Below, one piece after another: positions 36,103 through 46,728 of a DNA stretch of 64,000 nucleotides (position 1 is the first letter of the stretch; each line of letters begins with the position of its first letter). The DNA is from Turnera subulata (Eukaryota > Streptophyta > Magnoliopsida > Malpighiales > Passifloraceae): positions 4,860 to 68,859 of the forward strand of contig JAKUCV010001823.1 of the NCBI GenBank assembly GCA_028386065.3. The letters run 5' to 3'. Position numbers and translations under genes: made by a program. The notes below the pieces were generated by a model that searched no databases, was not told where the DNA came from, and saw only the letters and a list, made by a program, of their open reading frames with translations.

Positions 36103-37287
36103 TACTCCCTGTTAGTATTATCATGTACAATTTGATCTGTATAATTAACTAGCTAGTCACCTACGCATCCCCAAATAAAATAGTTCATGTACCACCTAGT
36201 TTGTATGTGTTTTACTCTTGTGTGCATTTGATTTCTAACATGAAAGGAAACATATACCATCCATGAGGTATTAGTTTCAACACTTTACGACCATAATGGA
36301 CCTCAATAATGCAAGAACGTGCTTTCCATATTATCATGTTACTTTAGCATCTGACAATCATTTCTAATCCAAATTCCTAGGATCCTAGCCACAAGATAAG
36401 CAAGAATTTTTTGCCTGGGAAACATTTTGAGCAGTACTAGATTCTTGTATTATGATACATCCACGTGAAATGAACGTAAGACTGAACCATCACAAAGTTT
36501 TCCCTTCCGTGCCCTACCAAGAAACCTACCAGTATCAGGGAACAGTACTGGCATGGGAAATTAATCAGCACTCTACAGTATATTATTCCTCTGCGGCACA
36601 GATGATAGAGCTTCTATAATAGATTCTTTTCCAGCGCAGGGAAAAGGAAAGTGATAGACCTTTTACAATTTTAATGCACCAACTTTTTGAGGTGTAATCC
36701 TGAAGCCAATCTCATTGTTATTTTGACAAAAAGATAAAAGCACAGCTAACATAATATACCAATATTAGAGGGATAAAGCGTCCAAAAGGCTTCCACTATA
36801 GCTCTATGATTGGTCGGAGAATCTAAAAGAAAATCAAGCAAGTGAAAGCCGGAATAAAAGTGTATTAGAATATCATGTTGCGTTATTGACTAAGGGTCAT
36901 GTCATTGTTAACAAGACCAAAGAATTTATGCTACCTGTGCAAGTAGTATGTGTACAGTTGTGAGCACGTATAGATATTTGCATTAATGCTCAAAGAAGGT
37001 CCATTTTGTTTGTGATATAGCTTACAGGATACATTAATTCCTTTTCCCTTACTCCTGGAGCCGGTGCCATGTGGATAATCAGTTAAAATTGTGGGTTCCT
37101 CACCTTTAACCGTGAATATGTATTCCACAAGATATAACAAGAATCTTGATGCTGTTCTTGATTCCTGCATACATATAAGGTTACACTGCAAACCTTAATT
37201 TCACCAAGCTGCACTGCAAAACCTTAATTTCATCAAGCATAACAAGACATATAAGCTCTTTTTCTAAAAGTTCTTGTAAACCCTTTT
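36103..37287. other. Spacer between small-protein copies 1 and 2
   Basis: AT-rich DNA, no gene visible. Confidence 0.45.
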
Positions 37288-37569
37288 ATGGCACCTCAAG
37301 AGTTCACTAAGATTAAACATCCAGGTTCAGATGAATGCTTTGGCTGGCATGGCAGGGCTGGAAGTCATGGGAGGCTACCTTCAACCCATGTTCAAAGAAA
37401 CATTCCTCACCAGTATAATCTTCAGCATCAGCTGCACTGCGTCTATCATGGACCTGTGATTGCAACAGTGACGGTGCCAGCTATCTCTAGCAATGAAGTA
37501 GCTCAGTACTATTCTGCGGTCAACGAGGAGGATCCCTGTTCCTGTCACCAAAGCCTGTGTAGTGTGTAG
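37288..37569 (+). CDS. Small-protein family copy 2 (93 residues), unrecognised
   Basis: Starts MAPQEFTKIKHPGSDECFG, which aligns with MTPQDLTRIAHE...DECFG of copy 3. Both also share the segment YHGPxIxTVxxxxxSSNxVxQYY. Copy 2 lacks the C-terminal AAxxYGG block of copies 1 and 3 and instead ends in a short Cys-containing tail (DPCSCHQSLCSV). No signal peptide or membrane segment is visible and there appears to be no intron. The function is unknown. Confidence 0.5.
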   Translation: MAPQEFTKIKHPGSDECFGWHGRAGSHGRLPSTHVQRNIPHQYNLQHQLHCVYHGPVIATVTVPAISSNEVAQYYSAVNEEDPCSCHQSLCSV

Positions 37570-39649
37570 GGTTGCAGAATATGGTGGGAAGAATCAAGCT
37601 TGTTGTAGTTGTGATGTAATAGCTTTAGAGACAGCTAATATTGTTATGCATATATCTAATTAGACGAGTGCATATCAAGAGTTATATGTACTTTCTACTA
37701 TCTAGGTTGCAGCTAAAACTTTTCTATACTTGGAGAAATGCTCCATGTAAGATCAGGTCATGTATGCTCATGTTTCCCTGAAATTGTAGCTTCTGGGTTG
37801 TACTCTTTCCTCTTTCACTAATGATATGATTACTTTACATACTCTCTTTCTCTCTTTCTTTTCTGTAATGGTTAGTTTCCACTGCATGGACTGTAAAAAA
37901 GTTTACCAATTTTTTATTCCATAAGGTCGCATGAATGGTATGTTGATTTGAAAGGGAGACGAGCTATTAAGAGGATAATGAGCTTCACTGAAAAATTCAA
38001 CCCAGGATATTTATATCATACTCTCTTCACTTCTCTGCATCTCTGTTGTGCCAGCATTTCAGGCCACTGATCCAACTGCGGTAGAACAAGAATATGGGAG
38101 ATGTTAATCCTAGTCCAACAGTTGTATCTTGCTCCACAAGTGATCTAGTGATAATAAAATTTCCCAAGGATATGAGTTTAATTATAATACTTTTTGAGTG
38201 GGTTAATTATAGTCCCCCCAGATATTTTTCCTAGACTTTTTCAAGATGGCAGTAGTAAGTGCTCCACTATAAGGAAATCAATCAACTGTTGATGCATCAG
38301 AATATAAGATTAATAATACTAAACTTGGATCAGAAAGGGCTTCATGCTCAATTTTTAACAAATATCTTAGAAAAAGCTGACTGAAAGTGAACTAACATTT
38401 GAGCCTTGTATATGTGTTTTATGAATGAAACTGGTGACAAGAGTACATGCTCACAGAGCCTAAAGTACTGGGTGGAGCTCTCTGTTCCGAGATAGGCTCC
38501 GTTTAGTTTTCCATGCTTTTGTTTCTGCATTTCAATTGAGACATAATAGTTTGTGAAAAGGCATGGTTGCAAACAGCAAAAGTTGGAAAACATCATTAAC
38601 TGTACAAGAACAGCAATAGTTCTAGAAAAAATTAATCTGAAGAAGACTGAATTTCTAATTTGACTGATTCCCCAGTGCATGGAAGCCACTTATTTGAGTA
38701 GTTGAAGGCAGAGAGATTTCATGGTCAACTGTAAATTGTAAGAAAGGAATCCTGGAGAATGGAATTAATCCTACAGCACAGGATACTGGGGGATTATGAA
38801 CCAATTCTCGAACCCTGCCGATGCCTCATACATTTTCACGTGATGGCATATTGGAGAATACTGATTTCTGAGAAATGAATACAAAGCTCATTGTTAAATT
38901 GTCAAGAAGGAAATACTAATAGAAGGTTATATGCTTTATTATATGTAGAAATTAATTAAGATAGACATATATATCTTGTACACAAACTTCTTTTTGGATG
39001 TGACCCAGAACCGAAATTCGTCTGTTATTGTTCTGTTTCTGTTACTGATACAAAGTGGAACAACAGATTACCTCTTGGGGATAAAGAATTTGGTACACTT
39101 TCCAAGATAACCATGCATATAAACCATGCATATATCCTGGGTGCTCATTTTTGGAGAATCTAAAGGAAAAAAAAATCAGCCAGATCGAATGGATTGTCTA
39201 GAATATAATTATGCCACTATTCAGTAGGGAGTGTCCTACTTAAAAAAACCACAGAATTTATGCCACTTATACAAGTAGTCTCTACACAATAGCTTGTACC
39301 TGCAGTAACTGAATTAGCATCAGGCAGGCAAAGATGACAAGGTCCATCGAGTCATGTTCTGGATAACTTTCTTTTTCTTCTGTAGGGATGTATATGTACC
39401 TTTTTTGTAAAAAATCAGAAAAGAGTAGGGATGTATATATACTTGTGGATATGGAATCGCTTCAAAAGTTGTATGGACCCCAAACTTTGAAAAGAACAGG
39501 AAGCTTGAAGCTACACCCCTCAGATATGCATGATCTGCTGCATATATATATGTGACGAGTACACAATGCTGCAAATCAACACTCACAAAGCAAAACAAAG
39601 TTTATAACTACGTATTCTGCAAGCTATAGTACTATATACTATTGCGACT
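37570..39649. other. Spacer between small-protein copies 2 and 3
   Basis: About 2 kb of AT-rich DNA with no gene that I can support. A run CATATATATATG near 39540 lies about 110 bases before copy 3 and may act as its TATA region. Confidence 0.45.
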
Positions 39650-40021
39650 ATGACACCACAGGATCTTACCCGGATTGCACATGAAGACTTTCCTCTGATA
39701 GATGAGTGCTTTGGTCGGGCCAGCAGAACTGAAAGGTATGCCAGGCCTCCTTCAAGTACTCTTAGTCCGGGACAAAGAAATCTTCCTCAGCATCGTAATC
39801 CTCAACACCAGCAGTCATTTGTTTACCACGGCCCTCAAATTTCCACTGTCAGGATGTCTGTTACCTCTAGCAACCAGGTAACTCAATACTATGGACCAGC
39901 AGTCAGCAGGAAAGAGCCGCCTCAGCCGCCTGTTATCAATAGCGACATTGCAGCTCATGTTTATGGTGGTTTTGTGATTGTAGAACATGGTAGGACAAGT
40001 CAAGTTCGTAGGTATTATTGA
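39650..40021 (+). CDS. Small-protein family copy 3 (123 residues), unrecognised
   Basis: The complete copy of the local family. In order: MTPQDLTRI, EDFPLIDECFGRA (about residues 15-27), a basic Pro/Gln/His-rich middle, YHGPQISTVRM (about 63-73), SSNQVTQYYGP, and a C-terminal DIAAHVYGGFVIVEHGR block followed by QVRRYY. It has no signal peptide or membrane span. The two blocks FPxIxExFGR and AAxxYGG recur in copy 1. The clustering of three related copies in one orientation over 4.2 kb points to tandem duplication. I know of no function for the family. Confidence 0.55.
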   Translation: MTPQDLTRIAHEDFPLIDECFGRASRTERYARPPSSTLSPGQRNLPQHRNPQHQQSFVYHGPQISTVRMSVTSSNQVTQYYGPAVSRKEPPQPPVINSDIAAHVYGGFVIVEHGRTSQVRRYY

Positions 40022-40571
40022 TCAATAGAACTCAGGAGACGTCACGTGTTATGGTTACTGAATAGGTAAGGGAAGCACATACTATATAATATGTATGTCT
40101 GTATAATTAATGAGTCATACAGGTTGCTTTTCTTCTTTTTTTCTATGAGTGTATAATGTCTCAAATCTCAATACTATGGAGCTTCGGTGTAAAATGTATC
40201 CTCCATGTTCTTGAGGCTTGTTTTTTCTTTAACTATGGCTATAATGGAATCCGATGGGTGGGCTTGAAGTATAGCTTGCTTTTTGTAGTTGTTTAAAAGA
40301 ATTTGATTTACAAATTGGCTTGACCGAACGTGTAAATATAGCCCGGTTAACAATCTTCTGCTGCTGGATACGAAGATGTTCTACAAGTGTAGTTTACTCT
40401 CAAGCTAATTAAGAAGAGACTAAATCACCAAACTCATGGCATGGACGACGCTATGCTTAATTTCTTTATTTCATCGAATTAGGAGCATAGACATTGCAGA
40501 GAGCACAGGCACCAATGGCTGGCTAGACACAAGTGTAACCCATGATGACCATGAGAGAATGAAAGAGCTTC

Positions 40572-40622
40572 TACCACATCGGGTACAAAGGTGATAGTCG
40601 ATGGCTATGGAGCATATAAAAG
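40572..40622 (+). promoter_or_regulatory. U2-1 snRNA promoter (USE and TATA)
   Basis: TACCACATCG (40572-40581) matches the plant upstream sequence element TCCCACATCG, and CATATAAAAG (40613-40622) is the TATA box, 34 bases before the RNA start. The wide USE-TATA spacing is that of plant RNA polymerase II snRNA genes, as opposed to polymerase III genes. Confidence 0.85.
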
Positions 40623-40646
40623 ACAGCTTATGCCACTAAATTCTTC

Positions 40647-40845
40647 ATACCTTTCTCGGCCTTTTGGCTAAGATCAAGTGTAGTATCTGTTCTTATCAGT
40701 TTAATATCTGATACGTGGGCCATAGGCCCACTCGATATTAAATTAATTATTTTCAAGGGGAGGGCCCAACACAGTAGCTTGCTGCTGGGGCTCTCGAGCG
40801 TCGCCTTTGCGTTGCACTACTGCATTGGTCTGGCGCACCCCTCCA
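40647..40845 (+). ncRNA. U2 spliceosomal snRNA (U2-1), well preserved
   Basis: The first 70 bases follow the plant U2 sequence as I remember it, starting ATACCTTTCTCGGCC and including GTGTAGTATCTG, whose GTAGTA pairs with the intron branch site. The Sm-site region (TTAATTATTTTC) and the 3' stem ending GCGTTGCACTACTGC...GGCGCACCCCTCCA are present. U2 base-pairs with the branch point and U6 in the spliceosome. This is the only copy in the cluster with both an intact promoter and no obvious damage. Confidence 0.92.
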
Positions 40846-41228
40846 GTTCTAAGCCAATATTCATCAGGGTTACCGGGGGGTTTTGAGGATTTCAGTGGGA
40901 AGGTAGTTTTTTCAGGGGCGGGTTTAGTCGGAAAGCCATGGAGGGGGTTTTGCGCCGGGAAGCTAGTTAAAGATAAAGATATTAAGGGTCACCACTCGCC
41001 AGTCACCACAACAAGGCTCAATCTTTTTTTTTTATTATCTTTTTGAGGTGGAATAAAACTCAATCTTTTAATAGCCCAAGAATGAAAAGAGTTGTATTGT
41101 ACCGGAATTGAATTGATTTCTTTTTTGGGCCGGAAGTAACATCTTGAATTGTTGGATTAAATGAATTCTAAGTTCTAGCATATTTATTCCTCAATTGCAT
41201 ATAAAATGGCTAATAATTAAGGCTATTC

Positions 41229-41550
41229 ACCACCGGGGGTGGTGGCCCAGTGGTAAGGCCTTCAACCTGCCATCTCTAAGATTCAGGTTCGAGTCCCGGC
41301 GCTTCCAGTCAAGTCCCATAGTGTGATGCGGCCGAATATGGCCTTCCACACGGTGGGGTGCTGGCCGTTGAGCCCGGTGATTCCCCGGTATTATGACGCG
41401 TAGCAGGTGAGGGTGTCGGCTGGTGCCCCGGTTGGGCGGTCTCTCCTATGAGGAGGGTCTAATGCCAGGATGTAACCGGTATTGACCGAGGCCTGCCCCG
41501 ACGGGACGATGATGACACCACTGATGCCTTTTTTTTTCGACAAAAAAAAA
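41229..41550 (+). mobile_element. tRNA-derived SINE with perfect target-site duplication
   Basis: The head has polymerase III boxes: A box TGGCCCAGTGG (41243-41253) and B box GGTTCGAGTCC (41286-41296). A tRNA-unrelated body follows, then a tail TTTTTTTCGACAAAAAAAAA. The duplication TAATTAAGGCTATTC flanks it at 41214-41228 and 41551-41565. The structure is that of plant tRNA-type SINEs mobilised by LINEs. Confidence 0.92.
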
Positions 41551-41699
41551 TAATTAAGGCTATTCTGTCATATTAACTTTTTCTTTGTTGAACTAAGGTA
41601 TATACTTTTACGCCGCCTAGCCTGTCACCACTTCGTCTCTAGACGCTTGGGTTTGGTGACATCTGCACCAGTTGCAAGGTCTTGAGTTCGATACATGGT

Positions 41700-41765
41700 G
41701 TACGTTGTTGTTGTTGTTGTTTGGTGGATGATGATGATGATGACTATTATTATTATTATTATTCC
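41700..41765. repeat. Trinucleotide microsatellites
   Basis: Neighbouring GTT, GAT and ATT runs; simple slippage repeats. Confidence 0.8.
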
Positions 41766-42061
41766 ATTAAAGAGGTATTCTAAAATACCTCCCCCTTTTG
41801 AATTTCTTTTTTGGTAAATTTGTATTCTTTTGGTGGGCCAGAGTCTATCTCTCCGTGATTGGTGGTAATGCCATTCGTGGAGAATTATTGCTCGACAACG
41901 AGCTACTAATACCAACGTTAGTAGAAAACTACCAGAATGTTTGAGGTACAATACAATTGTTGAGTTGAGGTTGAGCGGTTCACTGGAGCACACATAAACA
42001 ACAACCGTATATTTCTTTTTACATTTCCTTTTCTCTCGTCAGATACTTGTCACAAAAACAG

Positions 42062-42380
42062 TGTTGTTGAAATTTTAAAAAAATATATTTGAGGAGGAGA
42101 GAGTATTTTTATTGTAACAGGATAACACCAAAGCAAGCATATATTTTATAAACACCTGTTACACAGGTTGCATTGTGACCACCCTGCGCCACACCCTCTG
42201 GTAACCCTTTGGTTCCAGCCCTTACTACAACCATAACACAACATATATTGACTGGACATATATATAGGCATCATAGGAATAACTACCTATAACTATCAAA
42301 TTTTATCACAAATTCAAATCTAACTGCATGTAGCAGTTTCTTACAAATAATGCAACAAATCAAAATCATTATTTTTAACA
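42062..42380 (-). repeat. 3' LTR of the TRIM
   Basis: 319 bases; it matches 42830-43162 except for scattered changes and small gaps, chiefly one in the 'caatgcatatact' region. Confidence 0.9.
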
Positions 42381-42829
42381 CTCCTCCTTGATTTTGATGT
42401 TGTAGACATACATAACATTTATTAAGTCTTGCCAAGCTCCTCCTGCGTTGTAGAGCTTTCTTGTTCCTCTGAAACACAACACAGCTTTCTTTCCTTGACA
42501 TGACTTCAGCAAACTCTGTGGATGATGATGTGGAATGACTTCATGCATAAGTTGTAGACTTGCGTCTTGTCATATATCATGCCTAGGCAATTGGCATCTT
42601 TCACAACACATCATTCACAACATACTAGGTTGCATTGTAACAATCTTTTAGTCACATCAGACAACCCCTTTTCATCTTTTGGTTACAGATATGGTAACCC
42701 TATTTTTTCACAACATAGTATCCACTATGTTGACATTTTTTTTTCTCACAACATAGTATCTGTAGTCTATGCTGTCATTTTTTTTTCTTCACACTCTTAG
42801 GTCCCTCAAGATATAAGCTCCGCTACCAC

Positions 42830-43162
42830 TGTTGTTGAAATTTTAAAAAAATATATATTTGAGGAGGAGAGAGTATTTTTATTGTAACAGGATAACACCA
42901 AAGCAAGCATATCTTTTCAATGCATATACTTCATAAACACCTGTTACACAGGTTGCATTGTGGCCACCCTAAGCCACACCCTCTGGTAACCCTTTGGTTC
43001 CCGTTACTACAACCATAACACAACATACATTGACTGGACATATATATAGGCATCATAGGAATAACTACCTATAACTATCAAATCTTATCACAAATTCAAA
43101 TCTAACTGAATGTAGGAGTTTCTTACAAATAATGCAACAAATCAAAATCATTATTTTCAACA
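42830..43162 (-). repeat. 5' LTR of the TRIM
   Basis: 333 bases; the primer-binding site lies immediately inside it at 42817-42829. Confidence 0.9.
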
Positions 43163-43350
43163 AACAGAATTTGTATTTTCTGCATAAAGAAAACTAATTT
43201 TTCAGACGAGGGCTTTCATGATATTTCTAAATGTCTATTATAAGTTTGTAACTATAGCCTATATGACAGTTAATTAGCCGGAAGAATCAAGAAGGTGGCG
43301 TCAGTCTCATCAAATTAACTGATGACATAAGCTTGCTTTATTACTAACAA

Positions 43351-43632
43351 ATGTGCAACTGTATCAAAGCCTTTTCACAAGTTCCCATAATTGTGCCACT
43401 ACCAGAATCACGGGCAATTAGCAAGCATTTGGTTGTCACTGTTACTAGTGCATGGATGGAAGTTGAGAGGCACGGGAATTCAATGGCCCAATTTCTGCAA
43501 TCTTTTAGCCAAGTTCTGGTCAATCCCATGTTTGGCTTAGCTCCTGAGGAAAGGGTAATGGGAACAGAAGTGGGGAAGTTAGGAGTAGCTAACGTCTATG
43601 AGTTGAAGTGCACATTGTTTGCGGGGGATTGA
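43351..43632 (+). CDS. Unrecognised open frame, 93 codons
   Basis: An ATG-started frame with no family I know and no clear promoter. It lies between the TRIM and the U2-2 promoter. It may be a chance frame or a decayed fragment; the amino-acid composition is protein-like but offers no motif. Confidence 0.15.
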   Translation: MCNCIKAFSQVPIIVPLPESRAISKHLVVTVTSAWMEVERHGNSMAQFLQSFSQVLVNPMFGLAPEERVMGTEVGKLGVANVYELKCTLFAGD

Positions 43633-43922
43633 CATTGCCTAATTACTTGAATCATGTAACATTCACCGATCACTTACGTTAATACACTTTTGGTTCCAAT
43701 GTGGAGAGCATGGTTAGAATGGTATTTGCTTCTCGATATGTCTCATATCAAACTTTGGTCGGCCGTGAGGCTAATATGCCTTTTCTCCAAAGGATATTAC
43801 AATATTTCGACCAAAAAAGGATATTACAATATGCATTGCCATTAGAATCTATAAGCTAATTTTGTTGGGCTTCAATATAAGCCAGCTGCAGGGATCAATA
43901 CCATGTTTTTAAGCATTCAGCT

Positions 43923-43974
43923 TCCCATATCGAGTATAACCCAACTTATGCGGCAAGAAAAGGGCTATAAATAT
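43923..43974 (+). promoter_or_regulatory. U2-2 snRNA promoter (USE and TATA)
   Basis: USE TCCCATATCG (43923-43932) and TATA CTATAAATAT (43965-43974), 34 bases before the RNA start; the geometry is the same as for U2-1. Confidence 0.8.
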
Positions 43975-43998
43975 GAGAGGAGCCCAACCATCTAAATC

Positions 43999-44188
43999 AT
44001 GCCTTTCTCGGCCTTTTGGCTAGGATGAAGTGTAGTATCTGTTCCAATCAGTTTAATGTCTGATGGCCAACGACCCGTTGGGTATTAAATTAATTTTTTT
44101 TCAAGGGGAGGGCCCATAACGGTAGCTTGCTACTGGGGCTCTCTAGTGTAGTCCATGCGTTGCACTACTGCAAGGCCGCACCCCTCCA
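43999..44188 (+). ncRNA. U2 spliceosomal snRNA (U2-2), divergent
   Basis: It begins ATGCCTTTCTCGGCC and keeps the branch-recognition GTAGTA, but differs from U2-1 at several otherwise fixed positions (TAGGATGAAG, GTTCCAATCAG) and has a changed loop after CTGATG. The 3' end reads GTTGCACTACTGCAAGGCCGCACCCCTCCA with part of the last stem deleted. It is either a variant U2 or a pseudogene; the damaged last stem favours the latter. Confidence 0.75.
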
Positions 44189-44213
44189 ATTCTAAGCCGA
44201 ATTTCCTGATGAA

Positions 44214-44477
44214 CAGATATTGCTGGTATATCTAATATGGTTAGAGCCCTTATGTGCCTTGAACTTATACTCAACGCGGTTAAGAATTTCATCATATTCT
44301 CTGATTTTCATCATATTCTCTGATTTTTTTGATAGTCGCCAATTAAAAGGAAATTTTTTTGCAATTTTTGTTATATCTATAGCAGCCGCTGAAGCAGCTA
44401 TTGGACCGGCTATAGTTTCGTCAATTTATCGTAACAGAAAATCCATTCGTATTAATCAATCCAATTTGTTAAATTAA
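44214..44477 (+). pseudogene. ndhE: Plastid ndhE fragment in the nucleus (NUPT)
   Basis: The sequence encodes most of the chloroplast NDH subunit NdhE (NDH-K/4L type): [15 protein letters not shown], then [31 protein letters not shown] and the end INQSNLLN. A tandem duplication of CATCATATTCTCTGATTTT near 44293-44330 breaks the frame, and the N-terminus is missing. It starts about 25 bases after the end of U2-2. It is non-functional nuclear plastid DNA. Confidence 0.88.
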
Positions 44478-44640
44478 GTAATCGAATATTGATCATCAAC
44501 TTCAATCGGTACGTAGGAATTCTGTTATCTCAGTCTTTAATCCGAATGAGCATAATGAAATTAGAGGGAAAAGAAAAAAGAGAGGCTAGAGATTCCGTTA
44601 ATGACTGTACCCCATTTATGAGGTAGCTATTATACCTTAT
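44478..44640 (+). other. Plastid spacer DNA following ndhE, then a junction
   Basis: The first part (about 44478-44570) resembles plastid spacer DNA downstream of ndhE. Somewhere before 44640 it changes to sequence of the trnK intron, which lies elsewhere in the plastid genome. The exact junction cannot be set by eye. Confidence 0.5.
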
Positions 44641-45145
44641 TCTTTTTATGATGTCGCACTATGTATCATTTAATAACCAAACAAATCCCCTATGCTTCAA
44701 TCAAATCGTAAAATGAGAATAGAAAAATATGAAAGATTTTTCAAATTAGATAGATCTCAAAAAAGGTACTTTCTATACCCACTTATGTTCCGTGAGTATA
44801 TTTATACCCTTATTCATGATCGTGGTTTCGGTAGAGTGATTTTATTTGAAAATCGAGGTTTTGATAATCAATTTCGTTTATTAATTGTAAAACGTTTAAT
44901 TGCTGGAATCGATCAAAGAAATTCCCCCCTTTTTTTAGTGATTCGAACAAAAATCGATTTGTTCGGTACAACAAGAAATTGTATTCGAAAAAGATAGCGG
45001 AGGTCTTTTCCATCATTGTCGAAATTCCATTTTCGCTCCAGTTCCAACAAGTATCCTCTTTCACTTTTGAAGGGTTAGAAATTGTAAAATCTCATAATTT
45101 ACGATCGCTTCATTCAATATTTTCTTTTTTAGAGGGGACAGTCTT
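44641..45145 (+). pseudogene. matK: Divergent plastid matK 5' region (NUPT)
   Basis: The 5' flank (tcgcactatgtatcattt, near 44655) is the usual sequence before matK. The frame from 44713 reads LDRSQ...FLYPLMFREYIYTL, then [12 protein letters not shown]; after a frameshift near 44960 it continues [18 protein letters not shown] and [13 protein letters not shown] to about 45140. This is the N-terminal third of maturase K. It is clearly more divergent from typical eudicot matK than the neighbouring ndhE is from ndhE, so it is old, decayed, or of another source. Confidence 0.8.
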
Positions 45146-46238
45146 TGATGTTGAATGACCCAAAAATAAAATAGTATTTGATGTTAAATAGATTCAGTAT
45201 ATTAAATGGTTTAGGATTAAGAATTTCTCTGATTTGTGGGTTTGGCTGCCAGTCGTCAGTCTGGTAGAAAGACCTGCAAATCAACTTTGTAGCTGCATCG
45301 CTTAATCAGTTCCCTAATTAGTAGAATGAATGACCTTCAATCGCCTTATAGTTTGAATTCAAGTATTGGCCTAATCCAATAGGAACAGATTTTTTTTCAA
45401 AATAATAGGCAAATGGTTATGAGTGGAGTTAACAAAAGATGCATAAGATTTTCCTACAATTGTCATGGACTCAAAAAAAAAAAAGTTATGAAGGCAAAAG
45501 ATATCATGGTTCTTCTTGGTCATATTATCAGCCACCTTATTGCCGCTGCAATCCTTGGTCGTTTGCAAGACCAAAACCAGACCTTACCTTTTGATATGCC
45601 ATGTGTATATGTATTCCTCATCTTTTTTCTGCTTGATCAGATGCTTCATAAGTTACTTTAAGATAGGAGGACATTATAAGTTACTTCAAGATAGGAGGAC
45701 ACCAGTCCATCCAAAGGACTACTGATAGTGATTTTGGATTACTGTGTGCTTGGCAGAGTTAAAGTCGATTGATGAACTCTGGTCTCCTTCGGGTTGTAAA
45801 GTTTGCATATATAGCGCAATGTATAAAACAGGACTACTAATTTTACTAGCAAAACAAGTTCTTCGTTTTGTCTTCCGTTTATTCCCAGGGATAGACATGG
45901 TACAGCAGCAAAATAAAAATGCTGAGAGAAGAGTATATCTCTGCACAAATGAATACACCAAGTTGTAGTGAAACATTGTACAAGACCGTCTGGTACCTTT
46001 TGTTTAAGAAGGTAAATTGGCATTCAAGACCCCTTACTGGAAAGGACTAATTGGCATTGAAGACCCATAAATTGTTCTTTTAAACCACAGTCATGGTAAT
46101 CTATAGGTTCTGGAAAATTCCAACAGTATATATATGATGAAGGCAATATTTACATTGTAGCCTTAGCTGACATGTAATCATTACAGTTAACAAAAATCGA
46201 ACGCAATAGTTAAGAAATAAGTTGTCAACTACTCAAAC
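45146..46238. other. Intergenic stretch after the plastid insert
   Basis: No gene that I can support. Two copies of a phrase ataggaggacat/atagga ggaca near 45662-45700 form a short local duplication. Confidence 0.4.
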
Positions 46239-46376
46239 ACAAAAGCCACACTCATTAACGGAAGATGTGAAAAGAGACAGATCGCGTTCTTGTGAAGGAA
46301 GTTTCAAATTTAAGCATCAGGCATTTGCCAAGACGTAGGCTTCTGCAATCTTAAATAGTTTAAAGCTCAAGTCTTC
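46239..46376 (-). pseudogene. Duplicated 3' end of the PR-10 gene
   Basis: Read on the minus strand it matches the last 20 or so codons and the 3' UTR of the PR-10 gene at 46729-47306 (FKLFKI-EAY-LANA), but stops early and has no upstream coding part. It is a broken partial duplicate. Confidence 0.75.
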
Positions 46377-46497
46377 GATCCCCATCAAAGTTTAGTCTGG
46401 TAACGGTATATATGATGGGTATATATGACGCTAAAGGCCACCAACCATCACTGGAGGTAGCGGTCATCGGTCCCTCTGTTTCTTTGAGCTTCCAGCG

Positions 46498-46549
46498 TCC
46501 CAATCGACTATAAAGCAACTTAACGCAGAAGAAAAACGAGTATAAAAAG
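46498..46549 (+). promoter_or_regulatory. Orphan U2-type snRNA promoter
   Basis: TCCCAATCGA (46498-46507, an eroded USE) and GTATAAAAAG (46540-46549, TATA) stand with the spacing seen at the three U2 genes, and the surrounding 120 bases closely match the region before U2-3 (from cggt-atcggtccct onward). No U2 body follows at the expected start near 46574. Confidence 0.75.
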
Positions 46550-46728
46550 GAGAGAAGCCTTTCGAAAGAACTCGTAGCAACAATATGCAAATGAAGGCAA
46601 TGGTTACATTGTAGCCTTAGCTGACAAAGCCACACACTAACGAAAGATGGGAAAACAGAGAGAACCACACTGACTAACGAAAGATGGGAAAACAGACAGA
46701 TCACATTCTTGTGAATGAAGTTTCAGAA

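Larger units (their letters stand above)
42062..43162 (-). mobile_element. TRIM-like small LTR retrotransposon
   Basis: Two LTRs of 319 and 333 bases (42062-42380 and 42830-43162), each beginning TGTTGTTGAAATT and ending AACA, flank a 449-base internal region without coding capacity. AACAG duplications lie at 42057-42061 and 43163-43167. On the minus strand the site TGGTAGCGGAGC follows the 5' LTR and a purine tract (AATCAAGGAGGAG) precedes the 3' LTR, which sets the orientation. Its size fits TRIM elements, which depend on other elements for movement. Confidence 0.9.

Noticed and set aside
36931..37191. Minus-strand open frame upstream of small-protein copy 2
   Set aside because: AT-rich chance frame with no similarity to neighbours and no promoter signal.
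41229..41305. tRNA gene suggested by the A and B boxes
   Set aside because: The cloverleaf cannot be completed well, a 240-base body with an A-tail follows, and a 15-base duplication flanks it; it is a SINE head.
45371..45976. Several open frames of 67-94 codons on both strands after the plastid insert
   Set aside because: No recognisable motif, no splice structure, overlapping in several frames; treated as chance.
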